A stretch of 64,000 nt of DNA, from the NCBI RefSeq assembly GCF_039904985.1, contig NZ_CP157005.1, positions 2,170,001 through 2,234,000 of the forward strand. The letters run 5' to 3'. This document shows positions 44,164 through 52,368 of the stretch, piece after piece (position 1 is the first letter of the stretch; the number at the start of each line of letters is the position of its first letter). The notes beneath the pieces are model-generated. The model had not been told where the DNA came from and searched no databases. It saw only the letters and a program-made list of their open reading frames with translations. This stretch comes from Methylomonas sp. AM2-LC (GTDB lineage Bacteria; Pseudomonadota; Gammaproteobacteria; Methylococcales; Methylomonadaceae). Position numbers and translations under genes: made by a program.

Positions 44164-45519
44164 ATGAAATTCAAAAAAAGATCTCTTATTTACGCCTTTT
44201 TAAGCCTGATTTCCCCCGTCATTATCTGGGCGGTTTATACGCATCCCCCTTTAATGTATAAAGCCCTGGGCTATAACGGCTTAATTGCTAAACCCTTATG
44301 GGGTGCTAAGGCCAGCACATTGGTATTTGCCGATACGCAAAAATATCCAGCCTTAACTTTGGGCAAACGTCTGGCAGAATTGGGCGTTACCGTCTTTATA
44401 GTCGATAGCCCTCGTTTTTTAAGCGACTATAATGCCGCCTCTGGTCAGTGTTTGGATAGCACGCATTTAAATAACGCAATTAACACGCTGTTGGAGCCGC
44501 ATGCCGAATTAATCCAGCCCCAGCATATTATTAGCGGTATCTCGCAAGGTGCGTTATTACCCTTTATTCATGCTCTCAATAGCAAAACAGATAACACGCA
44601 TGTTTCTATCGATTTTTCGGTCAATTTACCCGAAGATTTAGTCTTATGTCCACCGTTGGCCACCCAGCAACAAGACAAAGACTTAATCTTAAAGTATCAA
44701 GGTAGCCTCAACAGTAACTGGTTATCGGTCTGGGCCGATCAGCCAGAAGATAAAACAGGGGTTTTTGTGCGTGCCTTAGCTAAGGCAGATACCCGCATTG
44801 CCGCTTACGATACGCCCTTAGATACATTATTGGTGCAGCAGATTAATATTCTGGTTAATCACACCGAAGAGGCTGCAACCAATATGCCCGTGGTAGAAGT
44901 CCCCGCAGCCACAGCCAGTGATAGCGTCACTATCTTTTATTCAGGCGATGGTGGCTGGCGTGATTTGGATCGTACCGTGGCGGGTGAAATGGCCAAACAA
45001 AATTATCCGGTGGTGGGGGTCGATGTTTTACGCTATTTCTGGAAACAAAAACCCGCAGAACAGGTCGCGGCGGATTTAAGTAGCACCATGCACTATTACC
45101 GTCAGCATTGGGGTAGCAAAAAATTTATATTGGCTGGTTATTCGTTTGGTGCCGATATCATGCCCGCTGTATATAATCACCTGAGTGCCGAAGATAAGGA
45201 CAGTGTTAGTTTATTGGTATTGCTGGCTCTGGCCCAGACTGCCGATTTTGAAATCCATGTCTCCGGCTGGTTAGGACAAAGCGGGCAGGGGCAGCCCCTG
45301 GCGCCGGAGTTGGCACGTATCCCCAAGCAAAAGCTCTTATGTGTGTATGGCGCAGAAGAAAAAGCCGAAACCGCCTGTACGCAATTACAAAATAGCGAAG
45401 CGCACATTTTAGAATTACCCGGTGGACATCATTTTGATGAAGACTATGCCAAATTAACCCGTTTAATTTTGGATGTGTATCGGCAAAAGGGGATTACCAC
45501 CTCTATCGCCGCTAAATAA
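44164..45519 (+). CDS. AcvB/VirJ-family periplasmic lipase-like protein
   Basis: This protein has about 451 residues from the ATG at 44164, which opens a signal peptide-like segment (residues 5-22). There are two serine-hydrolase-like halves. The first has GISQGALLPF. The second, the VirJ domain, has FYSGDGGWRDLDRTVAGEMA, GVDVLRYFW, and the nucleophile elbow GYSFGADIMP, with His in LPGGHHFDEDY. Agrobacterium AcvB hydrolyses lysyl-phosphatidylglycerol made by LpiA/MprF. The gene lies immediately upstream of mprF here, which strongly supports the same role. The double-domain length matches AcvB rather than the shorter VirJ. Confidence 0.85.
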   Translation: MKFKKRSLIYAFLSLISPVIIWAVYTHPPLMYKALGYNGLIAKPLWGAKASTLVFADTQKYPALTLGKRLAELGVTVFIVDSPRFLSDYNAASGQCLDSTHLNNAINTLLEPHAELIQPQHIISGISQGALLPFIHALNSKTDNTHVSIDFSVNLPEDLVLCPPLATQQQDKDLILKYQGSLNSNWLSVWADQPEDKTGVFVRALAKADTRIAAYDTPLDTLLVQQINILVNHTEEAATNMPVVEVPAATASDSVTIFYSGDGGWRDLDRTVAGEMAKQNYPVVGVDVLRYFWKQKPAEQVAADLSSTMHYYRQHWGSKKFILAGYSFGADIMPAVYNHLSAEDKDSVSLLVLLALAQTADFEIHVSGWLGQSGQGQPLAPELARIPKQKLLCVYGAEEKAETACTQLQNSEAHILELPGGHHFDEDYAKLTRLILDVYRQKGITTSIAAK

Positions 45520-45581
45520 ACCATGATTATGCAAATACTTGTTGAGTTTTGCCATCAACCTAACGTTTAATTAACCTAATC

Positions 45582-48167
45582 ATGAACCGTGAAACCTTAA
45601 GCAAAATCCCACATAAACTGGCACAGTTATTACCCTTACTGTTGTTTATCTGTGCGTTAATTATTGTTCACAATCAACTACAATCGCATAATCTGGACGA
45701 TATTCTTTCGTCTTTACGCACCACACCCTGGCGTATTGCTCTACTGGCTTTTGCCTTAACGGTGATTAATTATCTGGTATTAGCGGGCTATGATTGGTTG
45801 GCGCTACGGTTTACCGGTCATAAACACATCCCGTTGTTGGAAATGATACCACCCGCTTTATTAGGCTATGCCATCAGTAACAATACTGGTCATGCCTGGG
45901 CTGCGGGTGGTTCCATACGCTATCGGTTTTATTCAAAATGGGGCGTGCCAGGCTGGGATATATTAAAAATATCCTTATTCCAAACCGTAACCTATTTATT
46001 GGGCGCACTCAGCTTAGGTTTGTTAGGTAGTTTATTGTTGCCGTGTTTTTTGGTCAGTAGTGTACAAGAACCGGCTGCCATACATTGGGTCAGCCTGGTG
46101 TGTGCGGCCAGCTTGGCGGTGTTTTGGCTGGCGGTGTTTTTCTGGCGTAAACCGCTTACCATCAAGAATTTCGAATTACATTTACCTTCACCGCGCATGG
46201 CGGTTTGGCAAACCTTGGTGGCCAGCCTGGATGTGGTATTGTCTTCATTGGTGTTGTGGGTGCTGTTGCTCGGTAAAGTCGATATCAGCTTTGGTGCTTT
46301 TCTGGCCGTATTTGTGGTGGCACAAGTGGTAGGGGTCATCAGCCAGGTGCCGGGGGGTATCGGTATTTTTGAAAGTGCGTTTCTGTGGTTAATGTCCGAT
46401 ATAGAAGCCCAAGACCAGCATTTAATCTTAATTGCGGCACTGTTGCTGTATCGAGTGATTTATTATTTTCTACCCTTACTACTGGCCGGTTGCGGACTGT
46501 TCGCTTACGAAGTCTACCATTGCCGCCAGATCATCGTCGATAGCGGTTTGGCGGTTAGTCGTCTGGCTTCGGCCATTGTGCCGCAAATCTGCTCGGTACT
46601 CTTGTTCTTTATCGGCAGTTTATTGTTATTCTCTGGTGTTATTCCGCTAGACGAAGATATCAGTGAGGATTTAAGTCAATTTCTGCTATTGCCGGTGCTA
46701 GAGTTTTCGCATCTGGCCGGTAGCTTAATCGGTTTACTACTGCTGTTTCTGGCGCGCGGCATTCGCCTGAAAATAGATGCAGCCTGGTATGGGAGTTTGT
46801 TATTGCTGGCGACAGGTGCCGTGTTTTCTTTGCTTAAAGGTTGGCATTGGTTAGAAGCCAGCTTGTTAATGTTGGTATTTCTATTAATGTTGCCCGCACG
46901 CAGTTACTTTCCGCGACGTTCCTCGCTGTTGCATATGTCATTTACCCGCACCTGGCTGGTGATGACTAGCGTGGTATTGTTGAGCTCCTTATGGCTGGGG
47001 TTTTTTGCCTATCGCGATGTGGAATATGCCCATGATTTGTGGTGGCAGTTTTCTTATGACGGCAATGCACCGCGCTTTTTACGTGCCGGTTTACTCATCT
47101 GTGTGGTGATGGTTTGCTACGGTCTGGTGCGTTTGCTGAGTGTAGCGCCCCCGCAGTATTTGGCTAAACCGGATGCTGCCGAACTGAGCGAAGCTAATAG
47201 TGTTATGCTGGCTTATGCTAATACCCATGGGTTTTTAGCGTTGTTGGGCGATAAGTATTTATTCTGGAATCAGCAGCGCAACGCTTTCATCATGTTCGAT
47301 ATTACCCCACAATTCTGGATTGCCATGGGCGACCCTATTGGTGCCAATGCCGCATTTGACGACTTGTTCTGGCAGTTTCGCGAACAGGCGGATAATTATG
47401 GTGCCAAAGCGGTGTTTTATCAGGTCAGTGCCGAGTTGTTACCCTATTATCTGGATCAGGGGTTGTCGCTGTTTAAACTGGGTGAAGAAGCGCGTATTGA
47501 TTTAAGTCAGTTTAGCTTAGAAGGTAAAAAGCGAGAAGATCAGCGTAGCGCCAGAAATAAATTTACCAAATTGAACTATCGCTTTGAAATACTGTCTAAC
47601 CTAGAAGACATAGAAGCCGCCTTGCCGCGTTTACGGCAAATTTCCGATGCTTGGTTGCAAAACAAACATACGCGTGAAAAAGGCTTTTCCTTGGGATTTT
47701 TTTCGGAAAGCTATTTACGTCACACCGATATCGTGGTGATTAAAGACGAATTGGGCGAAATAAAAGCTTTTGCCAATTTATGGAAAACCAGTCAACTGGA
47801 GGAGTTATCCATCGATTTAATGCGTTACGATCCCTCCAGTCCCAAGGGCATTATGGATTTTCTATTTGCAGAATTAATGCTGTGGGGCAAAGCTGGACAT
47901 TACCAATGGTTCTCGCTGGGTATGGCACCCTTGGCGGGGTTGGAGCGGCACCCGTTGGCACCGCTATGGCATAAAATAGGCACCACTATCTTTGATATTG
48001 GAGACCAGTTTTACAATTTTGAAGGTCTGTATGAATATAAAGCCAAATTTGCCCCGCACTGGCAGCCCCGCTATTTGGCGGCGCCAGCCAGTTTGTCGGT
48101 ACCCTATATTTTGATGATCATTACCCGCTTAATTTCGGGGGGATGGCACGGCATCTTTAGCAAATAA
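45582..48167 (+). CDS. mprF: Bifunctional aminoacyl-phosphatidylglycerol synthase/flippase MprF
   Basis: This 861-residue protein has an N-terminal flippase domain of about eight helices (residues 10-330, with SQVPGGIGIFESAFL), a second helical block (330-520) and a C-terminal cytoplasmic synthase of GNAT type (about 540-850, with FLALLGDKYLFW, WIAMGDPIG, KLGEEARIDL and FSLGMAPLAG). MprF transfers an amino acid, often lysine or alanine, from tRNA to phosphatidylglycerol and flips the product, reducing the surface charge and raising resistance to cationic peptides. It is 62 bases from the AcvB-like gene, giving a synthesis-and-hydrolysis module. Confidence 0.93.
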   Translation: MNRETLSKIPHKLAQLLPLLLFICALIIVHNQLQSHNLDDILSSLRTTPWRIALLAFALTVINYLVLAGYDWLALRFTGHKHIPLLEMIPPALLGYAISNNTGHAWAAGGSIRYRFYSKWGVPGWDILKISLFQTVTYLLGALSLGLLGSLLLPCFLVSSVQEPAAIHWVSLVCAASLAVFWLAVFFWRKPLTIKNFELHLPSPRMAVWQTLVASLDVVLSSLVLWVLLLGKVDISFGAFLAVFVVAQVVGVISQVPGGIGIFESAFLWLMSDIEAQDQHLILIAALLLYRVIYYFLPLLLAGCGLFAYEVYHCRQIIVDSGLAVSRLASAIVPQICSVLLFFIGSLLLFSGVIPLDEDISEDLSQFLLLPVLEFSHLAGSLIGLLLLFLARGIRLKIDAAWYGSLLLLATGAVFSLLKGWHWLEASLLMLVFLLMLPARSYFPRRSSLLHMSFTRTWLVMTSVVLLSSLWLGFFAYRDVEYAHDLWWQFSYDGNAPRFLRAGLLICVVMVCYGLVRLLSVAPPQYLAKPDAAELSEANSVMLAYANTHGFLALLGDKYLFWNQQRNAFIMFDITPQFWIAMGDPIGANAAFDDLFWQFREQADNYGAKAVFYQVSAELLPYYLDQGLSLFKLGEEARIDLSQFSLEGKKREDQRSARNKFTKLNYRFEILSNLEDIEAALPRLRQISDAWLQNKHTREKGFSLGFFSESYLRHTDIVVIKDELGEIKAFANLWKTSQLEELSIDLMRYDPSSPKGIMDFLFAELMLWGKAGHYQWFSLGMAPLAGLERHPLAPLWHKIGTTIFDIGDQFYNFEGLYEYKAKFAPHWQPRYLAAPASLSVPYILMIITRLISGGWHGIFSK

Positions 48168-48271
48168 TTGGCACATAGATTCTTAGCAGACCCCGCGTGT
48201 GGTAAAATTAGCTACTATGTTATTGGCTTAACTTCAGGTTTGCTACCGGGAAACATGTCAAGGGCAATTCA

Positions 48272-48301
48272 CCCTGCTTGCCAGCTTGAAGGCAGGGGTT
48301 T
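48272..48301 (+). terminator. Possible terminator after mprF
   Basis: CCCTGC (48272-48277) and GCAGGG (48292-48297) enclose a further partly paired GCC/GGC segment and are followed by GTTTT. The position, about 100 bases after mprF and 60 before the next start, allows either termination or leader attenuation. Confidence 0.45.
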
Positions 48302-48361
48302 TGCAAAACACAAAAAACGACCATTTAACAATACCTTATCACAATAAGCAGCCTGGTAATT

Positions 48362-49264
48362 ATGAATCAAGTAAAACAATACCTTTCTATCTTTTCGCCC
48401 AGTTCTTCTCAACAGCGCCAGGATAATTTTGAAAATTATTGGGATTTTACCCAGCAGCATTCCGGCGATTTGTTGGAAAGCGAACAAGATCTAACTAAAA
48501 AACGCGCCGTACTAGCGCATTTTAAAGCCAATCCCATTACATTAAGACAGCCTTTTGCCCAGCCCGAGGCTTTTTATAGAAATTATGTAGAACTAAAGGA
48601 TGATGTTAGTACGCTGGATCGTAAAACCTTGCTGTTAACCTGTATTTACAAATTTGCCCGCCACGAATGGGTGGGTATTACCGGTGCATGGGCGGCAACC
48701 CCCGATTTTGCCAACTCAAAAGATGTTACCGACCGTATCAGCCGCTATCACCTAGCTGAAGAGTTTTCGCATACACGTCTGTTTCATGAAATGTTTTGTA
48801 CCTTAGGTTTGGATAAAACCGAATGGGTACCCTTAGGCCCCATCGCACAAAAAGTCTACGAATTCTTCCCCAAACTACCGGAAGATTTAATGAGCCCGTT
48901 TGCCTTTGTAACCGAGCTGATGGGCATTATGTTTTATCGCTATGTGGATAATATTCTGGACGAAGTTTTTGCCGACGAACCCGAAGCCTGTGCGCGTTTA
49001 CGCGAATTATTAAACGAAATTACCATAGACGAACTGGCGCACATTGGCCAACGCCGCAATTATATAGGCGATTTTGGCATTAAAGTCTCAGCCTGGATTA
49101 CACCGCCGCTGTTCAAAATGTTCTTCCACGACATCCCAGAAACCAAACTGTTCTTTAACATTGATAACATGATTAAAGAAGCCCTGGTATTCGATTATAA
49201 AGAAATCCCGACGCCCTTAATGGAAAAAACCTGGGTACCTAGCTACTGCGTCGTACCTGCCTAA
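48362..49264 (+). CDS. Ferritin-like diiron-type protein, function unknown
   Basis: This 300-residue soluble protein has no signal peptide. Helical segments carry ExxH-type metal motifs: RHEWVG (about 101), AEEFSHTRLFHEM (about 138-150), TELMGIMFYRY (about 186-196) and IDELAHIGQRRN (about 222-233). The spacing is that of ferritin-like dinuclear-iron oxidases or oxygenases. It is widespread as a lone gene, and I do not recognise a characterised member. A role in lipid or aromatic oxidation cannot be separated from iron or peroxide handling on sequence alone. Confidence 0.7.
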   Translation: MNQVKQYLSIFSPSSSQQRQDNFENYWDFTQQHSGDLLESEQDLTKKRAVLAHFKANPITLRQPFAQPEAFYRNYVELKDDVSTLDRKTLLLTCIYKFARHEWVGITGAWAATPDFANSKDVTDRISRYHLAEEFSHTRLFHEMFCTLGLDKTEWVPLGPIAQKVYEFFPKLPEDLMSPFAFVTELMGIMFYRYVDNILDEVFADEPEACARLRELLNEITIDELAHIGQRRNYIGDFGIKVSAWITPPLFKMFFHDIPETKLFFNIDNMIKEALVFDYKEIPTPLMEKTWVPSYCVVPA

Positions 49265-49704
49265 AGGTATTTTATTATCGGTTTGTAAACTAAAGTCCAG
49301 TTTGATGGCAAAGAAGTTTGCTAATTTCAATACCTCTGCTGGGTTTCACGTTGTTCTACCCAGCCTACGACCTAAAGCGTAGGCTGGGTTAGACGCGCAA
49401 TTGGTTGACTTTAAAGATACCAAAGCTGCTGCGCGCATCGTAAACCAGCGTGGGCATAACAAAACTGCCAAGTTGCCAAAAACTTGCGGGTATAAGATAT
49501 TTCGTTAAATAATTCAAGTGTGTTTTGACAATATCGTAGGGTGCGGTGAGGTCACGAACCGCACCATAAAGCCCTAGTCGCCCAAAATACCTGCGGGTGC
49601 CACAAATTCCACCAAATAACTAAAAATGTATAGCAGCTGCTAGGTTTTACGCTGTTCCACCCAGCCACGCCCCTGCTAGAATATACATTTTTGGGAACCC
49701 TATC
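49265..49704. other. Intergenic region with a strong hairpin
   Basis: No gene is convincing. A perfect 12-bp stem lies at 49358-49389. Related short sequences (CTAGGTTTTACGCTGTTCCACCC at about 49640) recur, as is usual for intergenic repeats in these genomes. Confidence 0.5.
49358..49389. repeat. Perfect 12-bp hairpin (REP-like)
   Basis: ACCCAGCCTACG (49358-49369) and CGTAGGCTGGGT (49378-49389) enclose ACCTAAAG. The motif is the common CGTAGGCTGGGT intergenic repeat found in many proteobacteria. It has no T tract, so I call it a repeat and not a terminator. Confidence 0.7.
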
Positions 49705-50247
49705 ATGAGCCGCCTCGATCATATCATTCTCATGGCCTCTTACAACACAGAGATGAACGCCAAGCTCTATGCAGCAGCAGCGCAAATATCCGCAGAAGAA
49801 ATACAGGCAGACAAAGGTGCTTACTTCACATCAATTCTTGGCACACTTAATCACATAGTGGTGGCGGATACCGTTTGGCTCAAACGTTTTGCAGCTCACC
49901 CCAGCCAGCATTTGTCACTTGCACCCATGCAAGCACTTCCATCACCGGAACGGCTTGATCAGTTATTGTTTACAGATTTGCCTAGTCTGACAGAACATCG
50001 GCATTGGCTGGATGGCGTTATCAATGCCTGGGCAAAATCACTGACAGAAGCTGATTTAAGCCATGTTTTACACTACGCTAACATGAAAGGCATCGCTGCC
50101 AACAAAAACTTTTTCAGTTTGGTGATGCACTTTTTCAACCATCAAACCCATCATCGTGGCCAGGCGACTACCTTGCTGTCTCAACAGGGTATTGATGTGG
50201 GTGTTACCGATCTGCTTGAGCTTATTCCTAATCAAGCTGCTGAGTAA
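49705..50247 (+). CDS. DinB-fold protein (YfiT/DinB superfamily)
   Basis: This 180-residue four-helix protein has the three metal-binding His of the family: GTLNHIVVADTVW (His about 50), and HFFNHQTHHRGQ (about 144-155, two His). The R-G-Q after HH is typical. DinB proteins bind a divalent metal and often act as thiol transferases, but many are uncharacterised. It is separate from the SOS polymerase of the same name. It is followed after 64 bases by the next gene. Confidence 0.88.
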   Translation: MSRLDHIILMASYNTEMNAKLYAAAAQISAEEIQADKGAYFTSILGTLNHIVVADTVWLKRFAAHPSQHLSLAPMQALPSPERLDQLLFTDLPSLTEHRHWLDGVINAWAKSLTEADLSHVLHYANMKGIAANKNFFSLVMHFFNHQTHHRGQATTLLSQQGIDVGVTDLLELIPNQAAE

Positions 50248-50311
50248 AACGCTAGTTAGCGAAGCAAGACCTGTTAAAATTAATAGCAAAACAACCTATT
50301 TTGGAGTGTGC

Positions 50312-50593
50312 ATGCCCTATGTATTAATTATTCACGAAGTGGAATCCTATCCAGCCTGGAAAGCCGTTTTCGATCAAGCCGCAGATATCAGGAAAAGCGC
50401 GGGCGAAATCAGCTACCAATTACTACGCTACGATAACGATGCGAATAACATCGTCCATTTCTCGCAATGGTCTACGCTGGACAATGCGCGGCGCTTTTTC
50501 GAGTCACCGGAATTGGTGGAAATCAGGAAAAAAGCGGGCGTAAAAGCACCGGAATTTATCTATTTACAGGCAATAGAGCAAGGCGTGCTATAA
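50312..50593 (+). CDS. Antibiotic-biosynthesis-monooxygenase-like small protein
   Basis: This is a 93-residue protein from the ATG at 50312, with TTGGAG eight bases upstream. MPYVLIIHEVESYPAWKAVFD and HFSQWSTLDNARRFFESPE show the ferredoxin-like dimeric alpha/beta barrel pattern of ABM-type proteins. No catalytic residue can be identified. It is probably co-transcribed with the DinB-fold gene. Confidence 0.7.
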   Translation: MPYVLIIHEVESYPAWKAVFDQAADIRKSAGEISYQLLRYDNDANNIVHFSQWSTLDNARRFFESPELVEIRKKAGVKAPEFIYLQAIEQGVL

Positions 50594-50830
50594 ACTATAA
50601 AATCAATACGTTTTGGATAAAAGCGAATTTGTTAGGTAAACTTAATCACTTGGCTCATAATCGATTTAGCCTAAATTGTATAGTTGCGTAGAGTGGGTTA
50701 TATGCGCATTAGTTAGAGCTTTAATTGTTCTCAAACGGCTACGCGCATCGTAACTTTCTTTACGTTAAAAAATTATTTAGCTGTAAGCAGTTCGCCCTCA
50801 CGAATGGATTTGGATGAACTAACCCAAAAT

Positions 50831-51031
50831 TCAAACAGAATGTTCCCATGCTTTTTGCGCTTGTGCAGATAGGGATTCCACCGTCTCGTTAGCCCATAGT
50901 TTTTTTTGCCATTCGGTATAATCAAATTTATCACGTTTAATTAACATGATAAAACGCTCGGCATCAACCATTCCGAGGGTGGAGAAAATGGATTCAAAGC
51001 CACTGTGAATTACTTCATTGTCTGTTTTCAT
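50831..51031 (-). CDS. Small protein coupled to a PIN toxin, candidate antitoxin
   Basis: This 66-residue acidic/aromatic protein (DKFDYTEWQKKLW, LSAQAQKAWEHS) has no recognised DNA-binding motif. It follows the PIN gene with a four-base ATGA overlap. The tight coupling suggests that it is the partner antitoxin, although antitoxin genes more often come first. Confidence 0.6.
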   Translation of the reverse strand: MKTDNEVIHSGFESIFSTLGMVDAERFIMLIKRDKFDYTEWQKKLWANETVESLSAQAQKAWEHSV

Positions 51032-51465
51032 GAGCTAACTTCCTCTTGGATAAATGAAAGCGGGTTTATAACCTTAAGCTCGGCGAGCTTTTTGCCTGCC
51101 TTTATCAATTGCTTATCCGTTGTAATAAAATAATCTGCGTTAACAGAAACAGCACAAGCACAATGCAAAGCATCTTTTGCATGCATGCCAATTGTTTGAT
51201 AATTTTTTGCCCTAACAATGATTTCTGTTGATGCAGAAACTAATTGGCTTGCCTGTTGTTTCCATTTGTGTATTTCTAGCTTATGGTTAATATAAGGGTT
51301 TTGATCGTTTTCGTATTGTAAAATATAAGACCAAACCAATTGATACTTTCCGTTTAAAATATTTTCCTGAATATACAATTTAGCTTGAGTTTCCAGGAAA
51401 ATATTGGCCGACGACTGATCATCGTAAGGGCGGTTGAAGCAGCAATTATCTAAATATAAAAGCAT
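51028..51465 (-). CDS. PIN-domain toxin-like protein
   Basis: This 145-residue PIN-like nuclease begins LLYLDNCCFNRPYDDQ (first Asp) and continues with QYENDQNP (Glu/Asp), GMHAKDALHCACA (Asp) and FITTDKQL (Asp). These are the expected acidic residues of the active site, so the enzyme looks intact. The overlap with the small downstream gene makes a toxin-antitoxin operon in which the toxin is first. Confidence 0.8.
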   Translation of the reverse strand: MLLYLDNCCFNRPYDDQSSANIFLETQAKLYIQENILNGKYQLVWSYILQYENDQNPYINHKLEIHKWKQQASQLVSASTEIIVRAKNYQTIGMHAKDALHCACAVSVNADYFITTDKQLIKAGKKLAELKVINPLSFIQEEVSS

Positions 51466-51589
51466 AATTAATTCATATTTAAGTCGGAAAAATACAATAC
51501 TTCATTTTAAATGCAAATTTGCTGGTTAGTAAATTTGTCTAGATCATTTCATGTGTGTTCAGCATATAATGCTCATCTTACCATGTGAA

Positions 51590-51754
51590 TAATGGATTCA
51601 AGGGTGATATTGGCTACTGGCCGGTCAGTTTTACCGCAGGAATAACCAAACGGGTTTGCAATGCATCAAGAAAGTCGTTCAGTACATCAAGCAAATAAGG
51701 ATAACGGTTTTGGGTTTGTCGATTCGAATTAAGCTAAAGCGTAAATTGCACCAT
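51590..51754 (-). pseudogene. ccdB: Decayed ccdB toxin gene
   Basis: Reading from an ATG at 51754, the frame gives VQFTL, a TAG stop, then NRYPYLLDV...FLDALQTRLVIP, a clear match to the start of CcdB gyrase poison. A second TAG follows about 40 codons later. The C-terminal residues needed for gyrase binding are missing. The start overlaps the ccdA stop by one base, as in intact operons. The gene is inactive. Confidence 0.8.
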
Positions 51755-51999
51755 CAAAAATTCCGTAAACTATCACTGAAACAACCTTCGCTTTCTACCA
51801 ATTGATTATATTGCATGATAGATTGCTGATTGTCTTGTTGCCACTGTTGGCGTTGCTTATGGCGTATCACTTCAGTGAGTGCCTGTTCCAAAGTGGCTGA
51901 TAAGTTGATATTCAGCTCTGTAGCCTGATTCAATAAATCTGCGTTGATGCTGAAATTGGCCGCTGTTTTGGATGCATTGGGTTTGTAAGTAGTTTACAT
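51754..51999 (-). pseudogene. ccdA: ccdA antitoxin with a stop at codon 2
   Basis: The ATG at 51999 has a GGAG ribosome site upstream but is followed at once by TAA. The remaining 79 codons are open and encode a full CcdA: SKTAANFSINADLLNQA (ribbon-helix-helix), LNINLSATLEQAL, and the toxin-binding tail VESEGCFSDSLRNF. A re-initiation codon further in might still give some product, but no good one is visible. The single early stop beside an otherwise conserved frame implies relaxed selection after ccdB died. Confidence 0.82.
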
Positions 52000-52161
52000 A
52001 TCATCTCCAGCTGGGAGATTTATGCGCAGGGATTCTTCGCATGCCAGGTATGCATTTCAAGATTAACGAGCGTTGCCTATATTTCCAACCCCCAAAAGTG
52101 CGGATAACTCCACCCATCCCCCCCTAAACTCCAGTCATTATCAACAATCTGGAGAAAATCT

Positions 52162-52368
52162 ATGTGTTTTGGAGCCTCGGCCCCCGCCGCACCACCTGCG
52201 CCACCGCCACCCCCGCAATATGCACAAACACCCAGCGCCGCCGTGGTCAGAGCCAATACCGCAGCACAGGCTAATAACCCTCAAAATGGCACTTTACTCA
52301 CTACAGGCATGGGTGCAGAGCCGCTTAACAACACTAATCTGGGTAAACAATCCCTGCTGGGGCAATAA
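52162..52368 (+). CDS. Small phage protein preceding the portal gene
   Basis: This 68-residue protein has a Pro/Ala-rich N-terminus (ASAPAAPPAPPPPPQYA) and a GTLLTTGMGAEPL segment. Short proteins of this type directly precede podovirus head-tail connector genes, and their role is not established. TGGAG lies nine bases before the ATG, and the stop overlaps the portal start by one base. Confidence 0.7.
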   Translation: MCFGASAPAAPPAPPPPPQYAQTPSAAVVRANTAAQANNPQNGTLLTTGMGAEPLNNTNLGKQSLLGQ

